A stretch of DNA of 64,000 nt from Prorocentrum cordatum (lineage: Eukaryota > Sar > Dinophyceae > Prorocentrales > Prorocentraceae). The notes beneath the pieces were generated by a model. The model had not been told where the DNA came from and ran no database searches. It was given only the letters and a program-made list of their open reading frames with translations. The position numbers and the translations under genes are program-made. Below, piece by piece: positions 41,974 to 52,226 of this stretch. The stretch is taken from assembly GCA_963575745.1 (NCBI GenBank), contig CAUYUJ010001370.1:447501-511500 (forward strand), read 5' to 3'. Position 1 is the stretch's first letter, and every line of letters begins with the position of its first letter.

Positions 41974-43118
41974 CCTTTCCATAGCCCCCCCTGCTCTTGG
42001 ACCCTGCCCCTCGGCGTACCTCGGTGATCCCAACCCGTCGTCAGTCGGGGCACCGCAGCGGGCGTGAGGGGCGGGGGGTTGCCCGATAGCGTGGCGGCCC
42101 TGTCCTTTCCGCGCCGAGGAGATTCGTTCCCGCGGCCTTTCGGCGGCGCGGCGGGCGGCCCGTCGCCGACGCCAGCGGGCCTGCGAAGCTGTCCTCCGTG
42201 CTATTCTCGCCCCTGATGGCGACGGAGCATGTGGCCCAGGATCCTGGCGTGACCGCGAGGCGGCGTCGCGCCCTGTGCTGCAGCTCCGGGCAGCAGGGCG
42301 CCGCGTCCCCGGGCGCTTGCGGCGGCGCCGCAATGCGGCCTGGCACGCGGTGGAGGTGCCACCTGGAGGATTTGCCCGGGCCATCGATTCGGGCATCGCG
42401 ATCGTGGTTGCGGCCCGAGACTCGACGACGTCGGCGCTCTGGCGGTGGCGCTGTGCACCCCGACGCCCTTGGCGCCTGTTCAGCGGGGCTCGCCCGCAAA
42501 GGTGCTGAGGAGGGAGGCGCCGTCTTGGCCCGGCGGCTGGTCCTCGCCGAGTGTGTCCGAAGCCATGCTGGAGGATGGAGGATAAGAACGCTGCTGAGGG
42601 CAAGCAGGCCCGTCTCCCCGCGGTCTTCGAGGACGTGGCAGAAACAGCTGGGTTTCTGGACGGTGGTGCTGCGTGCGCTGAGGCGCAGCCGCCGCCAACA
42701 CAGGTCGTCGAGCAGGAAGGGACGGTGGAGGTCGTCGACGAGCATTCGGACCGTGAGACCGACGTGTGTGTTCGACGTGAACACCGACGACATGGACACA
42801 AACTGGCCGCAAGAGCTTTGGGGCCATGGTACGGAGACGGTGGTTTCGGCTCCCTCGATGCGTGGCGCTCCTGCGGCGGCCGTCGAGGCGGAATTGGAGA
42901 TCTCGCAGGAGTTTCCCAAGAGGGGCCAATTCAGTTCCTGCGCTGAGGGGCGCGATCTGGACTGGGGTGAGGTTAGTTCCTTCGACGACGAGGACGACTA
43001 CCGCTTGCCACCGATGTGCTCCACGTGTGCTGACATAGTCCCGTGTCGAATTAAAATGTTCCTTTGTAGCGACTCCTACTGTGAAGACATGTTCTGCGAG
43101 AGTGGTAGTCGACTATAG
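41974..43118 (+). pseudogene. possible retroposed cellular transcript, function unknown
   Basis: Follows a spliced leader directly, so it may be a processed gene copy. Protein-like stretches occur in two frames: RNAAWHAVEVPPGGFARAID (about 42330-42390); MEDKNAAEGKQARLPAVFED and on from about 42575; and, after a frameshift near 42766 (GTGTGTGTT), VFDVNTDDMDTNWPQELWGH to a stop at 43118. The C-terminal part is acidic (SSFDDEDDYRLPP) and ends with several Cys (CSTCAD...CSDSYCEDMFC). I recognise no family. Confidence 0.35.
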
Positions 43119-43404
43119 CCGCGACAGCTAGATTTTTCATGTGCCCGTGGGGGTGGTCGGTTGTCGCACTGTCCCTTCTTCTTACTGAAATATTCACCTT
43201 CGCTCTCAGTGCGACGGCATCCCAGAGCAATGGATATTTTCGCAATGGAAGGCTTCTGCTTTTATGAGACTGAGTGTCTGGTATCGTTTGCGAACGAGGT
43301 GGGCTTTCCTGGAGCAGGCTGGGCTCGGTGTTCGTTTTCGGGCTGTCCTTAGAGTCGCTCATCTGAGGGGGTGCCGCGATGTGGGGAGCGTCTTGAAATT
43401 AGGT

Positions 43405-43455
43405 CAGAGGAGGAGGAGGAGGAGGAGGAGGAGGAGGAGGAAGAGGAGGAGACGC
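43405..43455. repeat. GGA microsatellite
   Basis: (GGA)n with one AAG interruption. Flanking sequence 43119-43650 shows no gene. Confidence 0.95.
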
Positions 43456-43656
43456 GCGGCGTTGCGAATCCATAGCGAGGACGCAACGCGCAGGAGGGTC
43501 AGGAACAAGAACCAGTCGGGAAGGAGGGGAGCGTCGGGAAGCCCGAAGAGCGAAAACGCCCAAATCATTTGCGACAGCCGCAGGGCATCGATGATCTTTG
43601 CCTCCTGGGGCCCTCCTGGGAGTGCAGTCGGGAGGCGAGGTATCTACACTGGAAGC

Positions 43657-43845
43657 GCGTGCCAAGAAACACCCTGGTTGCCTCCAATGTGCCCTGGGTT
43701 TCTTGGGTTTCGATGGTTCTGCTATTGAAAGCGTGGCGTTCCCACGCAAAAAATCGATGGATGTCATGGGGTCTCAGGGTTGGGTTTCTTGCGGAAGGTT
43801 TCGTGTGGTCGAGCCCCCACGGTAAGCCCCCCTCCAAAAGTCTGT
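43657..43845 (+). repeat. 180-bp dispersed repeat, copy 1
   Basis: Starts GTGCCAAGAAACACCCTGGT, contains TTTCTTGGGTTTCGATGGTT and TCAGGGTTGGGTTTCTTGCG. Homologous over about 180 bp to 44812-44992, and the last motif also occurs at 54450-54480. Confidence 0.85.
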
Positions 43846-44295
43846 GAACTCCAATCGCTGCGTTTTTGAGGCCTGCCGCCGGCGGGTCGGATGAGGGCCC
43901 CCCCCCTCCCCGGCAGGCGTCGGGCAGCCCACGGGCCGCGGAGGAAGTGGCCTTCCTCGGAGGCGCCGCCGCGATCGTCGCTGCCCTACAGCGCCACAAG
44001 GCGGCCGCCCCCTCAGCCCTTCACGCCTCGAGCAGGGTCGGGGATCGGGGGAGCCAGCCTCCTGCGAGCGAGGCGCGGGGTCCGAGGATCGAGCCTCGGG
44101 TCTCGAGAGCCGAACAGCTCCCTGCGGAGGAGCACCGCAGGTCGAGGGAGGCTCGAGGCTCGAGCCTCGAGGGCGAAGCGCGAGGAAGCCGGCCCGCCTG
44201 ACGCCTGGGGCCTCCCCCCGTCCAGAGGAGAGGCGACCCCACCCCCCCCTCGGCCGACACCAAGGCGCAGGCCCAGGCCCAGCCCCCTCCTTCGA

Positions 44296-44441
44296 CGAGC
44301 GCGTTCCACTACTGGCAAGGTAACCGCTCGGAAATGGCCGGGATCCCCCCGCGGGGGATCTGCGATAAGTTAGATCAAAGCAGGCAGGTGTTTTTTCGGA
44401 CGTTTGCGAGCAGGCACTTTGCGAGTAGTGGAACGCGCTCG
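44296..44441 (+). mobile_element. family C MITE, copy 1
   Basis: 146 bp starting CGAGCGCGTTCCACTACTGG and ending with the complement of CGAGCGCGTTCCACTACTCG. Subterminal repeats of the form CTNCTCGCAAA, or its complement TTTGCGAG, follow each end. Copy 2 (52083-52226) lies in the opposite orientation. Non-coding. Confidence 0.85.
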
Positions 44442-44448
44442 GCGACTC

Positions 44449-44503
44449 CTCCTCCTCCTCCTCCTCCTCCTCCTCCTCCTCCTCCTCCTCCTCCTCCTCC
44501 CTC
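44449..44503. repeat. CTC microsatellite
   Basis: (CTC)n directly beside the family C MITE. Confidence 0.97.
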
Positions 44504-44643
44504 TCCTCCTGGCCGTGTTGTGGCGAGAGGCCAGGCGCGGCCCAGGGGCATGGCACTGGCCGAAAGCGTGCGGAAGATCATCGGACGTCGATCCTTCGAG
44601 CAGGGGATCGACAACAGAATTGATCGACAGTGGGAACCCATGC

Positions 44644-44804
44644 TTTCGGGCCTGTCCTTCCACAGGAGGAATGCTCAAAGACAGTATCAAACATCATTCG
44701 GGGACGGTTTTAGTTTATGTCTGACTTTGTTACTTTGTTGGGGCATTTCTGGAATAACTTTAATTGTTCTTCAAACAACCGCCTGTGAGAGGACATGCCC
44801 GACC
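44644..44804 (+). mobile_element. family A MITE (A5)
   Basis: About 160 bp, left TCGGGCCTGTCCTTCCACAG, right the complement of GGTCGGGCATGTCCTCTCAC. Internal TCGGGGACGGTTTTAG matches the CTGGGGACGATGTTTCG box of A8. Its TA borders have been lost. The 180-bp repeat copy 2 begins immediately to its right. Confidence 0.8.
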
Positions 44805-44811
44805 CAAATTC

Positions 44812-44992
44812 ATGCCGAGCAACACCCTGCTTGCCTCCACGGGGGCCTTGGGTTTCTTGGGCCTCGATGGTTCTGCTATGGAAAGCCTGGCGTTCCCCGC
44901 GCTACAAATCGTTGGGCGTCCTGGGGTTTCAGGGTTGGGTTTCTTTTGTGGAAGGCTTCTTGTGGATAGGCCTCCACTGTACCCCAAGTGAT
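44812..44992 (+). repeat. 180-bp dispersed repeat, copy 2
   Basis: ATGCCGAGCAACACCCTGCT to CCACTGTACCCCAAGTG, homologous to 43657-43845. Confidence 0.85.
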
Positions 44993-46000
44993 TCATTGGC
45001 TTACGCCGCACCGCCGACCCCTTGGGTCGGCAGCAAGAGTCAAAGATGGAGTTCGCGGAACGCGCGCGATCGCTGGGCAATCTTGGGGTTTCGGCCTGTC
45101 TTACGTAGCGTGTGGGGTTCACGGGGGGATCTTGTAGGGGGTTGTTTTGAAGTTTTCATGGTTTTATATTGGTTTCTTGTGGCCTTCACGGGGCCTGTCC
45201 CAGGCTTCCTGTTCCACCCCCTGGATAGGCTCGGGGATCGTTGAGACCCACCCGGGGGTGCGTCCGACCAGAAGTTCGAGAGTGGACCCAGCTGTGTCGA
45301 CGAGGAGCTTCCTGAAGGTCCAGAGAGGGCGGAGACCGCCCAACACCGAAAACGGTTCCCAGAGGCTGAATTCGAGGAGACGCCTCGGCTGGTCGACCAC
45401 GAAAATCTGTGAGACATCGGCGGCGACGACGAAATCTTATTTTTTTTTGTTCCCTCTTCTTCCTCCTCTTCCTCCTCCTCGTCCTTGTCCTCTTCTTCCT
45501 CTTGATTGAGGTAGATGCCCGCGGCAGTTCCGGCCGCCTTTCCACAGAAATTTCTCTTCGACGAGTTTTTGTTTTTGATAGTTTTCGGTCTCCTGTGGCC
45601 GTTGCTGTGCTGGGCCCCAGGACTTTGAAATCCGGACGGGCCTGGGGCGGGAAATTGCATCGGCGGACCCGGGGAGAGGCTCGGGGAACGAACTTGTGCG
45701 AAGTTGCCCGTCGGACTCGGGAGTTTAGTTGTGGTTAGGGGGGGTCAGGGCTCCTCCCCTGTCGCCGCGGCTGGATGCATTTGGGACAACGATTGTGACT
45801 GGATTCCGGGAAGGGTCCGGGGGGCCCATGGTGAAAGATACTTGCGTGGGGAAAAGAGAAGTTTTTTGTTGCAGAGTCTTAGTCTTTTCAGTTTGTTCGC
45901 GGTTTTCGTCATGGAAGGACCGCCTCCGGTTCCCGGGGTCATCCGCGGGCAATGTGGATGCCCGTCAGGGCCTCTTGGGTGCAGTAAGCCCCCTTTCATG
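44993..46000. other. unique sequence, no recognised gene
   Basis: No domain seen on either strand. A CTC/TTC tract lies at 45445-45505. Confidence 0.4.
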
Positions 46001-46059
46001 TATTCTCGGGGCGAAGTGCTCGAATGCTCCAAGCGGGTTTCCCTTCTTACCCTCTTGAG

Positions 46060-47760
46060 GCCGTCCCGGGGCTCTCCCTGGTGGTTCCGGGGGCCTTGTT
46101 GGGGCCCGTTTGTGCCGTCTGGGAGCCTTCTTGGGGGCATGTGGGGGCATGTGGGGGCTTTTGGGTTGATTTTGGATGCTTTTTGGGCCGCCGTGGGATT
46201 CATGAAGGCTCGAAGAGCGAATGTGATAAGCTCAGATTTTTCCCTTCGGCAAGGGGCCGAGGTTTGGCTCTGCCGGGCTTCTCGGGACGAGCCCTGGTGG
46301 CGCGTTGTGGCGCGTTGGGGCGTCCAGGGGGCCCCAGGGGTGAGCTGGAGGCAGTGGCGGGCGTCTGGGAGCGATCTCTTCACGAGTCGTAGCTCGCGCT
46401 CTGCAGCCGTCGGGGGAGCCTCGTGGGATCCATTTTTGGGTCTTTCTGGGGGCCGTCCTGGGTCGGTTGGATGGCTTCGGGGCCTCCTGACGTCCATTTG
46501 GGCTGTCTTGGAGTCCTTTTGGGGGTCTTTTTGGGTCGTATCGGGTCGATCTGCAAGGCTTCTTGGGCTTTGGTGGGCTTCGTGAAAGCCGAAGAGGCGA
46601 ACGTGCTGGAAATTTATGTTGTCCATAGAAAATGAAACGCTTTTTGCTTCTGGAAAGCCTCTTGGGACGTCTCCGGGTAGTTTATTGGGGCGTTTTGGGG
46701 GCCTGTAAGACCGCCCGGAAGCAATGTGGAGCGTCTTGGAGCGATCTCTCGACGACTCGTAGCCTTCGTGGGCCGTCCAGGAGGCCTTCAGGGACCCTCT
46801 TAGCCCATTTGGGGCCCTCTTGAGGCCATCCTGCAGCTCTCCTGGGCCGTTGCGGTTGTTTCTTGGGGGCCTCTTGGGTTATTTGGGGTCGCTCTTGGAT
46901 GCTTCTTGGGCCGTGGAAGGCCTCGTGGAAGCCCAGGAGGCGAATGTTCTGATGATGTATGTTTTCCCTAGGGATTTGACGATTTTTGCTTGCGGAGGCC
47001 TTCGAGGAGCGCCTCGTAGCAGCTTTGTCAAAGGTCTCGGGTGCCTGGGGGTAATCGTCTGCAGGCACGCTGGGGCGGTTTGGACCGAAGCGCTCCTCTC
47101 GTGGGCCGTCCAGAAGGCCTTTGGGGACACTCGTGGCCCGTTGTGGGGCTCTCGTGGGACCGTCCTGCGACTGTCCTGGGCCATCGCTATGGTTTGTGAG
47201 GCCTTCATGGTGCGCCCGGAAGCCGTTGTGAAGCCTTTTTGAGAGCCTATTGGGGTGTCGGGGGTCGAACTTGGAGGTTCACTGGGCAGTTGTAGGCCTC
47301 GTGGAAGCCCAAGAGGCGAATGTACTGAATATCTGTTTTCCTTGGGGAATGGAGGCCCTCTTGGAGCGCCTCGTGGGCACGTTTTCAAACGTCTTGGGGG
47401 GCAATCTTGGGCGGTTGGGACCGAATCGTCCCCCGCGTGGGACGTTTGGGCAGCCTTCGGGGACCCCGTTTACCCGTTTTGGAACCCTCTTGGGACCGTC
47501 TTGCGGTTCTCCCGGGCCGTTGCTATGGTTTCCGGAGCCTTCGCGGATCGCCTGGAAGCCGTCGTGGAGCCTTTTTGGGAGCCTCTCGGGCTGCGGAGGG
47601 TCGATCTTGAAGGCTTCTTGGGCCGTTGTGGGCCGCGTGGAAGTCCAAAAGGCGAATGTGCTGAAAATGCATGTTTCCCTGAGGGAATGGGACGGTTTTT
47701 GCTTCTGGAGGGCCTCCGTGGGGCGCCTTGTAGTACCTTTTCAAGAGTCTTAGAGACTGA
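46060..47760. repeat. tandem repeat with a 335-380-bp period
   Basis: Five copies of a landmark AAGAGGCGAATGT(G/T)CTG at 46217, 46597, 46940, 47316 and 47652 (spacings 380, 343, 376, 336). Each is preceded by GCCTCGTGGAAGCCC-like and followed by a TTTTTGCTTCTGGAGGCC-like segment. The filler is CTTGGGCC-type low complexity. No frame is shared between copies, so it does not look coding. Confidence 0.8.
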
Positions 47761-48692
47761 TTGGGCCGTCAGGAGGCAGTCTTCTGCGTTTTGGAACGGT
47801 CTTTCGTCGACTCGTAGCTCTCTTGGACCGTTCCGGGACCCTTTGGAACCTTTTGGCCCGTTTTGGGGCCTCTTGAGGCTCCAAGTACGCGGCCAGCACC
47901 TTTGCCCCTCCCCCCCCTCCGAACCGGCCTCCAGGGGAGGGGTTTGGGGAGGGGGAAACATCACACACGCCGTGACCCCAAGGTGTCGGCGGACTTTCTC
48001 GTCCAACCTGAGACAAACATGCATATAATGCGTGTAGATCTACACAGCAATCTTCGTATGTTTCATGATACTCGGTTGAAACATCCATTCTGGGGTAAGG
48101 TAATTCTGCAGTCTATTCTATCCCGTACTCGAATCTTCGAACCTCAATCCTCGAACTCGCACGAATGGTTCGGGAGTCCACGTCCTCCTCTGGCCCAATC
48201 GTTCGCCTGCGCGAGCAAACGGCGCCGATGCGGGCTCGTGCGGCGAAGCGCGTGTGGCCGTGCCCGTCTGGGCAAGACGCGTGGGACCGTGGTCCCAACA
48301 ACTTGGAGGCTGGAAGTCGGAGTCGTAAGCGTTCAGGCCCGAGAGCCGGCCTAGAGCCTAGAGCGGCCTGCGTCGCAGCTTGCTGCGCCTCCTTTGACAC
48401 GCAGAGGAACAGCTGGCTGCGCTCCTCGAATGAAGGCCGACCAAGGAATCCGCGCGGAGCTCCAGACGTTTCTGTTCATGCTGTTTCCGTTCTTCGGGTG
48501 CAGCAGTCGAAGTCCTTCGTTGTCCTTGGCTCCTGCTGCCGCGGTTCCCGCGCCTCCTGGTGCCGCCCCCCCTTCTCCCTGGGGTCGGGAGCTGCCGACC
48601 TGCAGGGGTCACTTCGCAAGCTTTTGCAAGCTCTTTTGCCCCCCCCCCCCCCCCCCCTCCCTCCTCCTTCTCCCCGTGCCTGTGTACTTGTA
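47761..48692. other. unique sequence, no recognised gene
   Basis: Nothing recognised. A C-run lies at 48640-48657. Confidence 0.4.
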
Positions 48693-48865
48693 CAGTCAAC
48701 CCGCATAGTGAGGATGAGTAACCTCCCCAAGTGTACTCTTGCATCCTTGCCCCTTCGGCCCATCCGTAGCGACTTTCGCTGGCCAGCCTCGTTCGAAAAA
48801 CGTACACGTGGGGCCTCCGAGGCCCCTGCATCCTCACCGCGCATCCTTGTGTTACAGGTCGACTG
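48693..48865 (+). mobile_element. MITE of Tc1/mariner or pogo type (family F)
   Basis: 173 bp bounded by TA on both sides. Left CAGTCAACCCGCATAGTGAG, right the complement of CAGTCGACCTGTAACACAAG, about 26 bp of imperfect TIR. TA target duplication and CAGTCRACC termini are usual in Tc1/mariner-pogo elements. Only one copy seen. Confidence 0.6.
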
Positions 48866-49009
48866 TACTTGCACATTCCGCTGAATTGTGTTTCGCTCCA
48901 TTTGCCCGCGCGTCCGCCAGGGATGCACGGCCGCAGTCGGTCAGGGGTATCGGCGTCGCATGTGGTGGCCTGGTAGCGGGCCAGCAGCTCTCCCGCCCTC
49001 TAGGAAGTT

Positions 49010-49171
49010 TTGCGGGGGCCCCCCTTGATCTTCGGAATCGGCAGAAATAGCAAAAACATGGTCTGGGGACGATCTTTTCTGGACTACTTCTGACTCTTGT
49101 TGAGTCTGTTTTGACTACCTCGAATTTCTCGTCCAGAGTCTGCCTGGAGGAGGACATGGACATGGCCGACC
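49010..49171 (+). mobile_element. family A MITE remnant (A9)
   Basis: Right end GGCCGACC plus TA at 49172 and internal ATGGTCTGGGGACGAT match family A. The left terminal repeat is not readable. Confidence 0.55.
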
Positions 49172-49625
49172 TAACCCTAACACCTGCTAAGAAGCCCTTT
49201 CAGGCTCGATTTCGAACCGACGGATCCGACCCGATGTTGATCCGGGCCGGCCCGATCCCATTCGATTCTGACCTTCCCACTGTCTGATCCGGCCCCGTGT
49301 CGGGTGTTGCTAGAAGTGCCCCTGGCCCAAGGTGCCCCCAGGATTTCCGAGGAGGCCCCCACGGCCTCCAGTGCAGAGCACCACCCCTCACGAGGCCCAG
49401 AGGGCCCCAGCAGTTTTTGAAATCGAGCGAAAGGCTGGGAGTACTTTGGGCCAGGGGCACCTCTAGCAACCGCCGACCGTGGTTGTACGGCGCCGTTGTG
49501 GTGCACTCTGGCGCGGCCGAGTCCGAGCCCGTGCCGGCGCGGCCTGATCCGACGCACCCGTCGGCTCGGTCTGGCTTCCCGGCTCGATGCCGACGGATCC
49601 TGCCCCTGCCTCCTCCGAAGGCATA

Positions 49626-49779
49626 GGGCGGGCAGGTCCTCCTACAGGCGGATTTTGGGAGAAGGGGAATGTAGAGCCCCACGCACACACATCCAGACAG
49701 AACAGGAGTCGAAACACCGTCCCCAGACTGTGTCCTGACTGTTCTTGGAGATTCCTCCTGTGGAGGGACCTGCCCAACT
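49626..49779 (-). mobile_element. family A MITE, inverted (A6)
   Basis: Ends GGGCGGGCAGGTCCTCCTAC and the complement of AGTTGGGCAGGTCCCTCCAC. The internal box CGAAACACCGTCCCCAGAC is the reverse complement of the box in A8, so this copy is in the opposite orientation. Confidence 0.75.
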
Positions 49780-50082
49780 TGACCGAAGGCCTCTCCTCGG
49801 CGTCACCCCAGCATGCTAATACTATGTGTGCGTCGCCCCCCCCCCAGGGGCGACGCGCGCACCGAGAAATCTCATAGTAGATGCGTCGTGGCGGGCGCTT
49901 TCTGGCCACGCCGCTTGGGAAACAATCTACCACAAGATGGGCATACCATATGTTCGGGTCGGACGCGCGCCTCCGAAGAGGACACATAGTACTAGTATGT
50001 CTCTGTGCGTCCCATCTCCCCTCGCCTCGGCTCCTCGCCTTCTCCTTCTCGCTTCCCCCCTGGGCTCGCTCGCGCAGGAGGG

Positions 50083-50462
50083 AAGCGACACACAGGTGCA
50101 GGACTCCCCCCCACACTTCTCCCTATTCTCTCGATGCTCGTCTTCCCCCCCCAGACGTTTTTTTTCCATACCTCGACGATGCTGCGGTGTCTCGGATCCG
50201 CGCTGTGGCCCCCTGGCGGCGCCTCCAGCGCCGCCCCCAGCGCGCTCCGCGCGCCAGGGAGGGGGGTGAAGCGCGGATCCGAGAAATCCGCGCGGACCTC
50301 CGAGTTTTTCTGTTTATGTCATTCTCCGTTCCCCCAAGGAGGGAAGAGACACACAGGCACAAAGAGTTTTCCATTCACATGAGATATGGAAGAAACGTAT
50401 GGGAGTGGGGGGGAAGACGAGCGTCGAGAGAGTAGGGAGCAGTGTGGTGAGCCCCAGGATCT
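50083..50462. repeat. 80-bp inverted repeat enclosing a double-hairpin module
   Basis: Left arm 50083-50170 (includes CTCGATGCTCGTCTTCCCCC) pairs with right arm 50380-50462 (GGGGAAGACGAGCGTCGAG). Between them 50191-50204 (CTCGGATCCGCGCT) pairs exactly with 50270-50283, and inside lie GGCGGCGC-CTCCA-GCGCCGCC and GCGCGC-TCC-GCGCGC. Confidence 0.8.
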
Positions 50463-50685
50463 ATGTCTACCTGTTTGTGTGCTCCTGGGCCCCCTGCACG
50501 CTCCCTGCTCCCTCCTCCCTCCTTCCCCTCCCTGCTCCCTCCTCCCCCTTCCCTGCTCCTCTCTTCCCGCCCCATTTTTCATACTGCCTGCAGGTCTTCG
50601 CATCGCACCCCATAGGATGCAAAGTCTTTCCATGGTCGGCAACGAGGCCGCCTGCAGCACAGTGGATTATTTCTCAAGGTATGTG

Positions 50686-50770
50686 TGTGTGTGTGTGTGT
50701 GTGTATTTTCGCATGTTCTCGCACGCGGCCACCTGTCGCAATTTGTCCTGCCAGTGCGCCGTCTGGGCGC

Positions 50771-50820
<50 letters not shown>

Positions 50821-50838
50821 TGTGTGTGTGTGTGTGTG

Positions 50839-50893
<55 letters not shown>

Positions 50894-50900
50894 CGTGCGT
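50686..50900. repeat. TG and CTG microsatellites
   Basis: (TG)n at 50686-50704, (CTG)n at 50773-50809, then about 90 bp of (TG)n. Cys/Val and His/Thr frames here are artefacts. Confidence 0.97.
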
Positions 50901-51324
50901 GTCCCTGCCTTGCCCTCTCCTCCCTCCTCCCTCCTCCCCCCTCCCCGCCTCCTCCCCCCCTCCCCGCCTCCTGCCTGCCTGGGCAGGCCTGCGGAGAGGT
51001 CGGCGGTGCTCTCACACCCCCACGCAGTGGCATCTCCGCAGGTGCCTCATTCGGCGGCGGCGAGCGGGGGGGGGGGGGGGGGGGAAGCGAGAAGGAGAGG
51101 GCCACCTCAGAGGGCGGCGGGAGTTCTCAGAAGGCCTCGTGCCTTCTCAGAGGCGTTCTGTGTCTCTTCGGAGACGGCTTGGAAGACTCCTCAGAAGGCG
51201 GGGGGACCTCCGAGCCTTTGAGAAGGCCTTCTCCTTCTTGCTTCCCCCCCGGGCTCGCCGCCGAGCCCCTCGGCTGCGCTGGCACGCTTTCGTGAACCAG
51301 CTCCGAGGCCCCTTCTCCTCGTGC

Positions 51325-51500
51325 TCACCCTCGTCTCCTCCCTCCTCCCTCCTCCCTCCTCCCTCCTCCCTCCTCCCTCCTCCCTCCCTCCTCCCTAGTC
51401 CCGCCTCCCGCCTCCCCCTCCCTCCTCCCTCCCTCCTCCCTCCCTCCTCTCTCCCTCCTCCCTCCCTCCTCCCTCCCTCCTCCCTCCCTCCTCCCTGCAG
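51325..51500. repeat. CCTCCCT repeat
   Basis: (CCTCCCT)n and (CCTCCCTC)n tract, strictly pyrimidine on the plus strand apart from a few A/G. Confidence 0.95.
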
Positions 51501-51519
51501 GGAGGGGGGGAGGGGGCGC

Positions 51520-51605
51520 CCCGCCTGCGCCCAGGCGGTCCCGGAGGTGCAGGCCACGGGGTGCGCGGCGCTGCTGTGCCTGCGGGGCACCTCCGCGGCC
51601 CGCTC
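51520..51605 (+). pseudogene. armadillo-like repeat fragment
   Basis: Reads AQAVPEVQATGCAALLCLRG in one frame, the same helical-repeat signature (V-P-x-V-Q-x-x-G-C-x-A-L-x-x-L) as 28695-28800. No neighbouring repeats are readable. Confidence 0.45.
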
Positions 51606-51648
51606 GCAGGCGGGCCGCCCAGGGGGAGCCACGGGGCCCGCTGCGTCG

Positions 51649-51740
51649 AGTCGGGCGTGTCCCTCTACAGGAGGAGCATTCAAAAACAGTAAAAGGAGGT
51701 GCCAGGGCACGGGTTTTCGAGTATTTGTTGACTAATACGT
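51649..51740 (+). mobile_element. family A left end only (A7)
   Basis: AGTCGGGCGTGTCCCTCTAC followed by AGGAGGAGCATTCAAAAACAG matches the family A left terminus. No matching right end downstream. Confidence 0.6.
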
Positions 51741-52082
51741 GGCCTCATTGCGGTCCCCGTCTTTGCACTAGTCGTGATGACGACTGTGGGCACTTTCGCC
51801 TGATACATCTGCATACAAGGACCCCCTGTCCTTAATGGTTTCGGCTCTCCTAGCTTGGGCCCCCTCCCAACGGGTTAGGGGTCCTTTTGTGGTTGATCGC
51901 TTTGCCCTCCACCGAGTTTGCGGCCCCGCGGGTAGCCCCCGCGCTTCCGCCCCCCCGCCCAGGCCACGCGGGTCGGGGGTCCTGAAGCGGTGCCGACGCC
52001 GCCGGGCGGGCCCAAAAGCATTCGGCCGCCCGGCGGAGCCCCCTCCACCTCCCTCCCTCCCTCCCTCTCTCCTTGTACTTAC
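51741..52082. other. unique sequence, no recognised gene
   Basis: Nothing recognised; TCCC-rich just before the MITE. Confidence 0.4.
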
Positions 52083-52226
52083 CGAGCGCGTTCAACTGCT
52101 CGCAAGGTGCCTACTCGCAAACGTCCGACTAACAGATGTTTGCTCTGATAAGACTTGTCGTAGATCCCCTGCGGTGGATCCAGGCCATTTGCGAGTAGTT
52201 ACTTTGCGAGTAGTGGAACGTGCTCG
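52083..52226 (-). mobile_element. family C MITE, copy 2 (inverted)
   Basis: 144 bp, starts CGAGCGCGTTCAACTGCTCG and ends with the complement of CGAGCACGTTCCACTACTCG. Its right arm matches the left arm of copy 1 (AAATGGCC(T/G)GGATC), so the orientation is opposite. Confidence 0.85.

Noticed and set aside
43657-44992. Shared exon coding a conserved peptide in the two 180-bp repeats
   Set aside because: The two copies diverge with indels that break frame, so similarity is at the DNA level only.
50399-51735. Cys/Val-rich 298- and 449-codon frames
   Set aside because: They are mostly (TG)n, (CTG)n and (CCTCCCT)n translations. Only the short armadillo-like piece at 51520-51605 is worth keeping.
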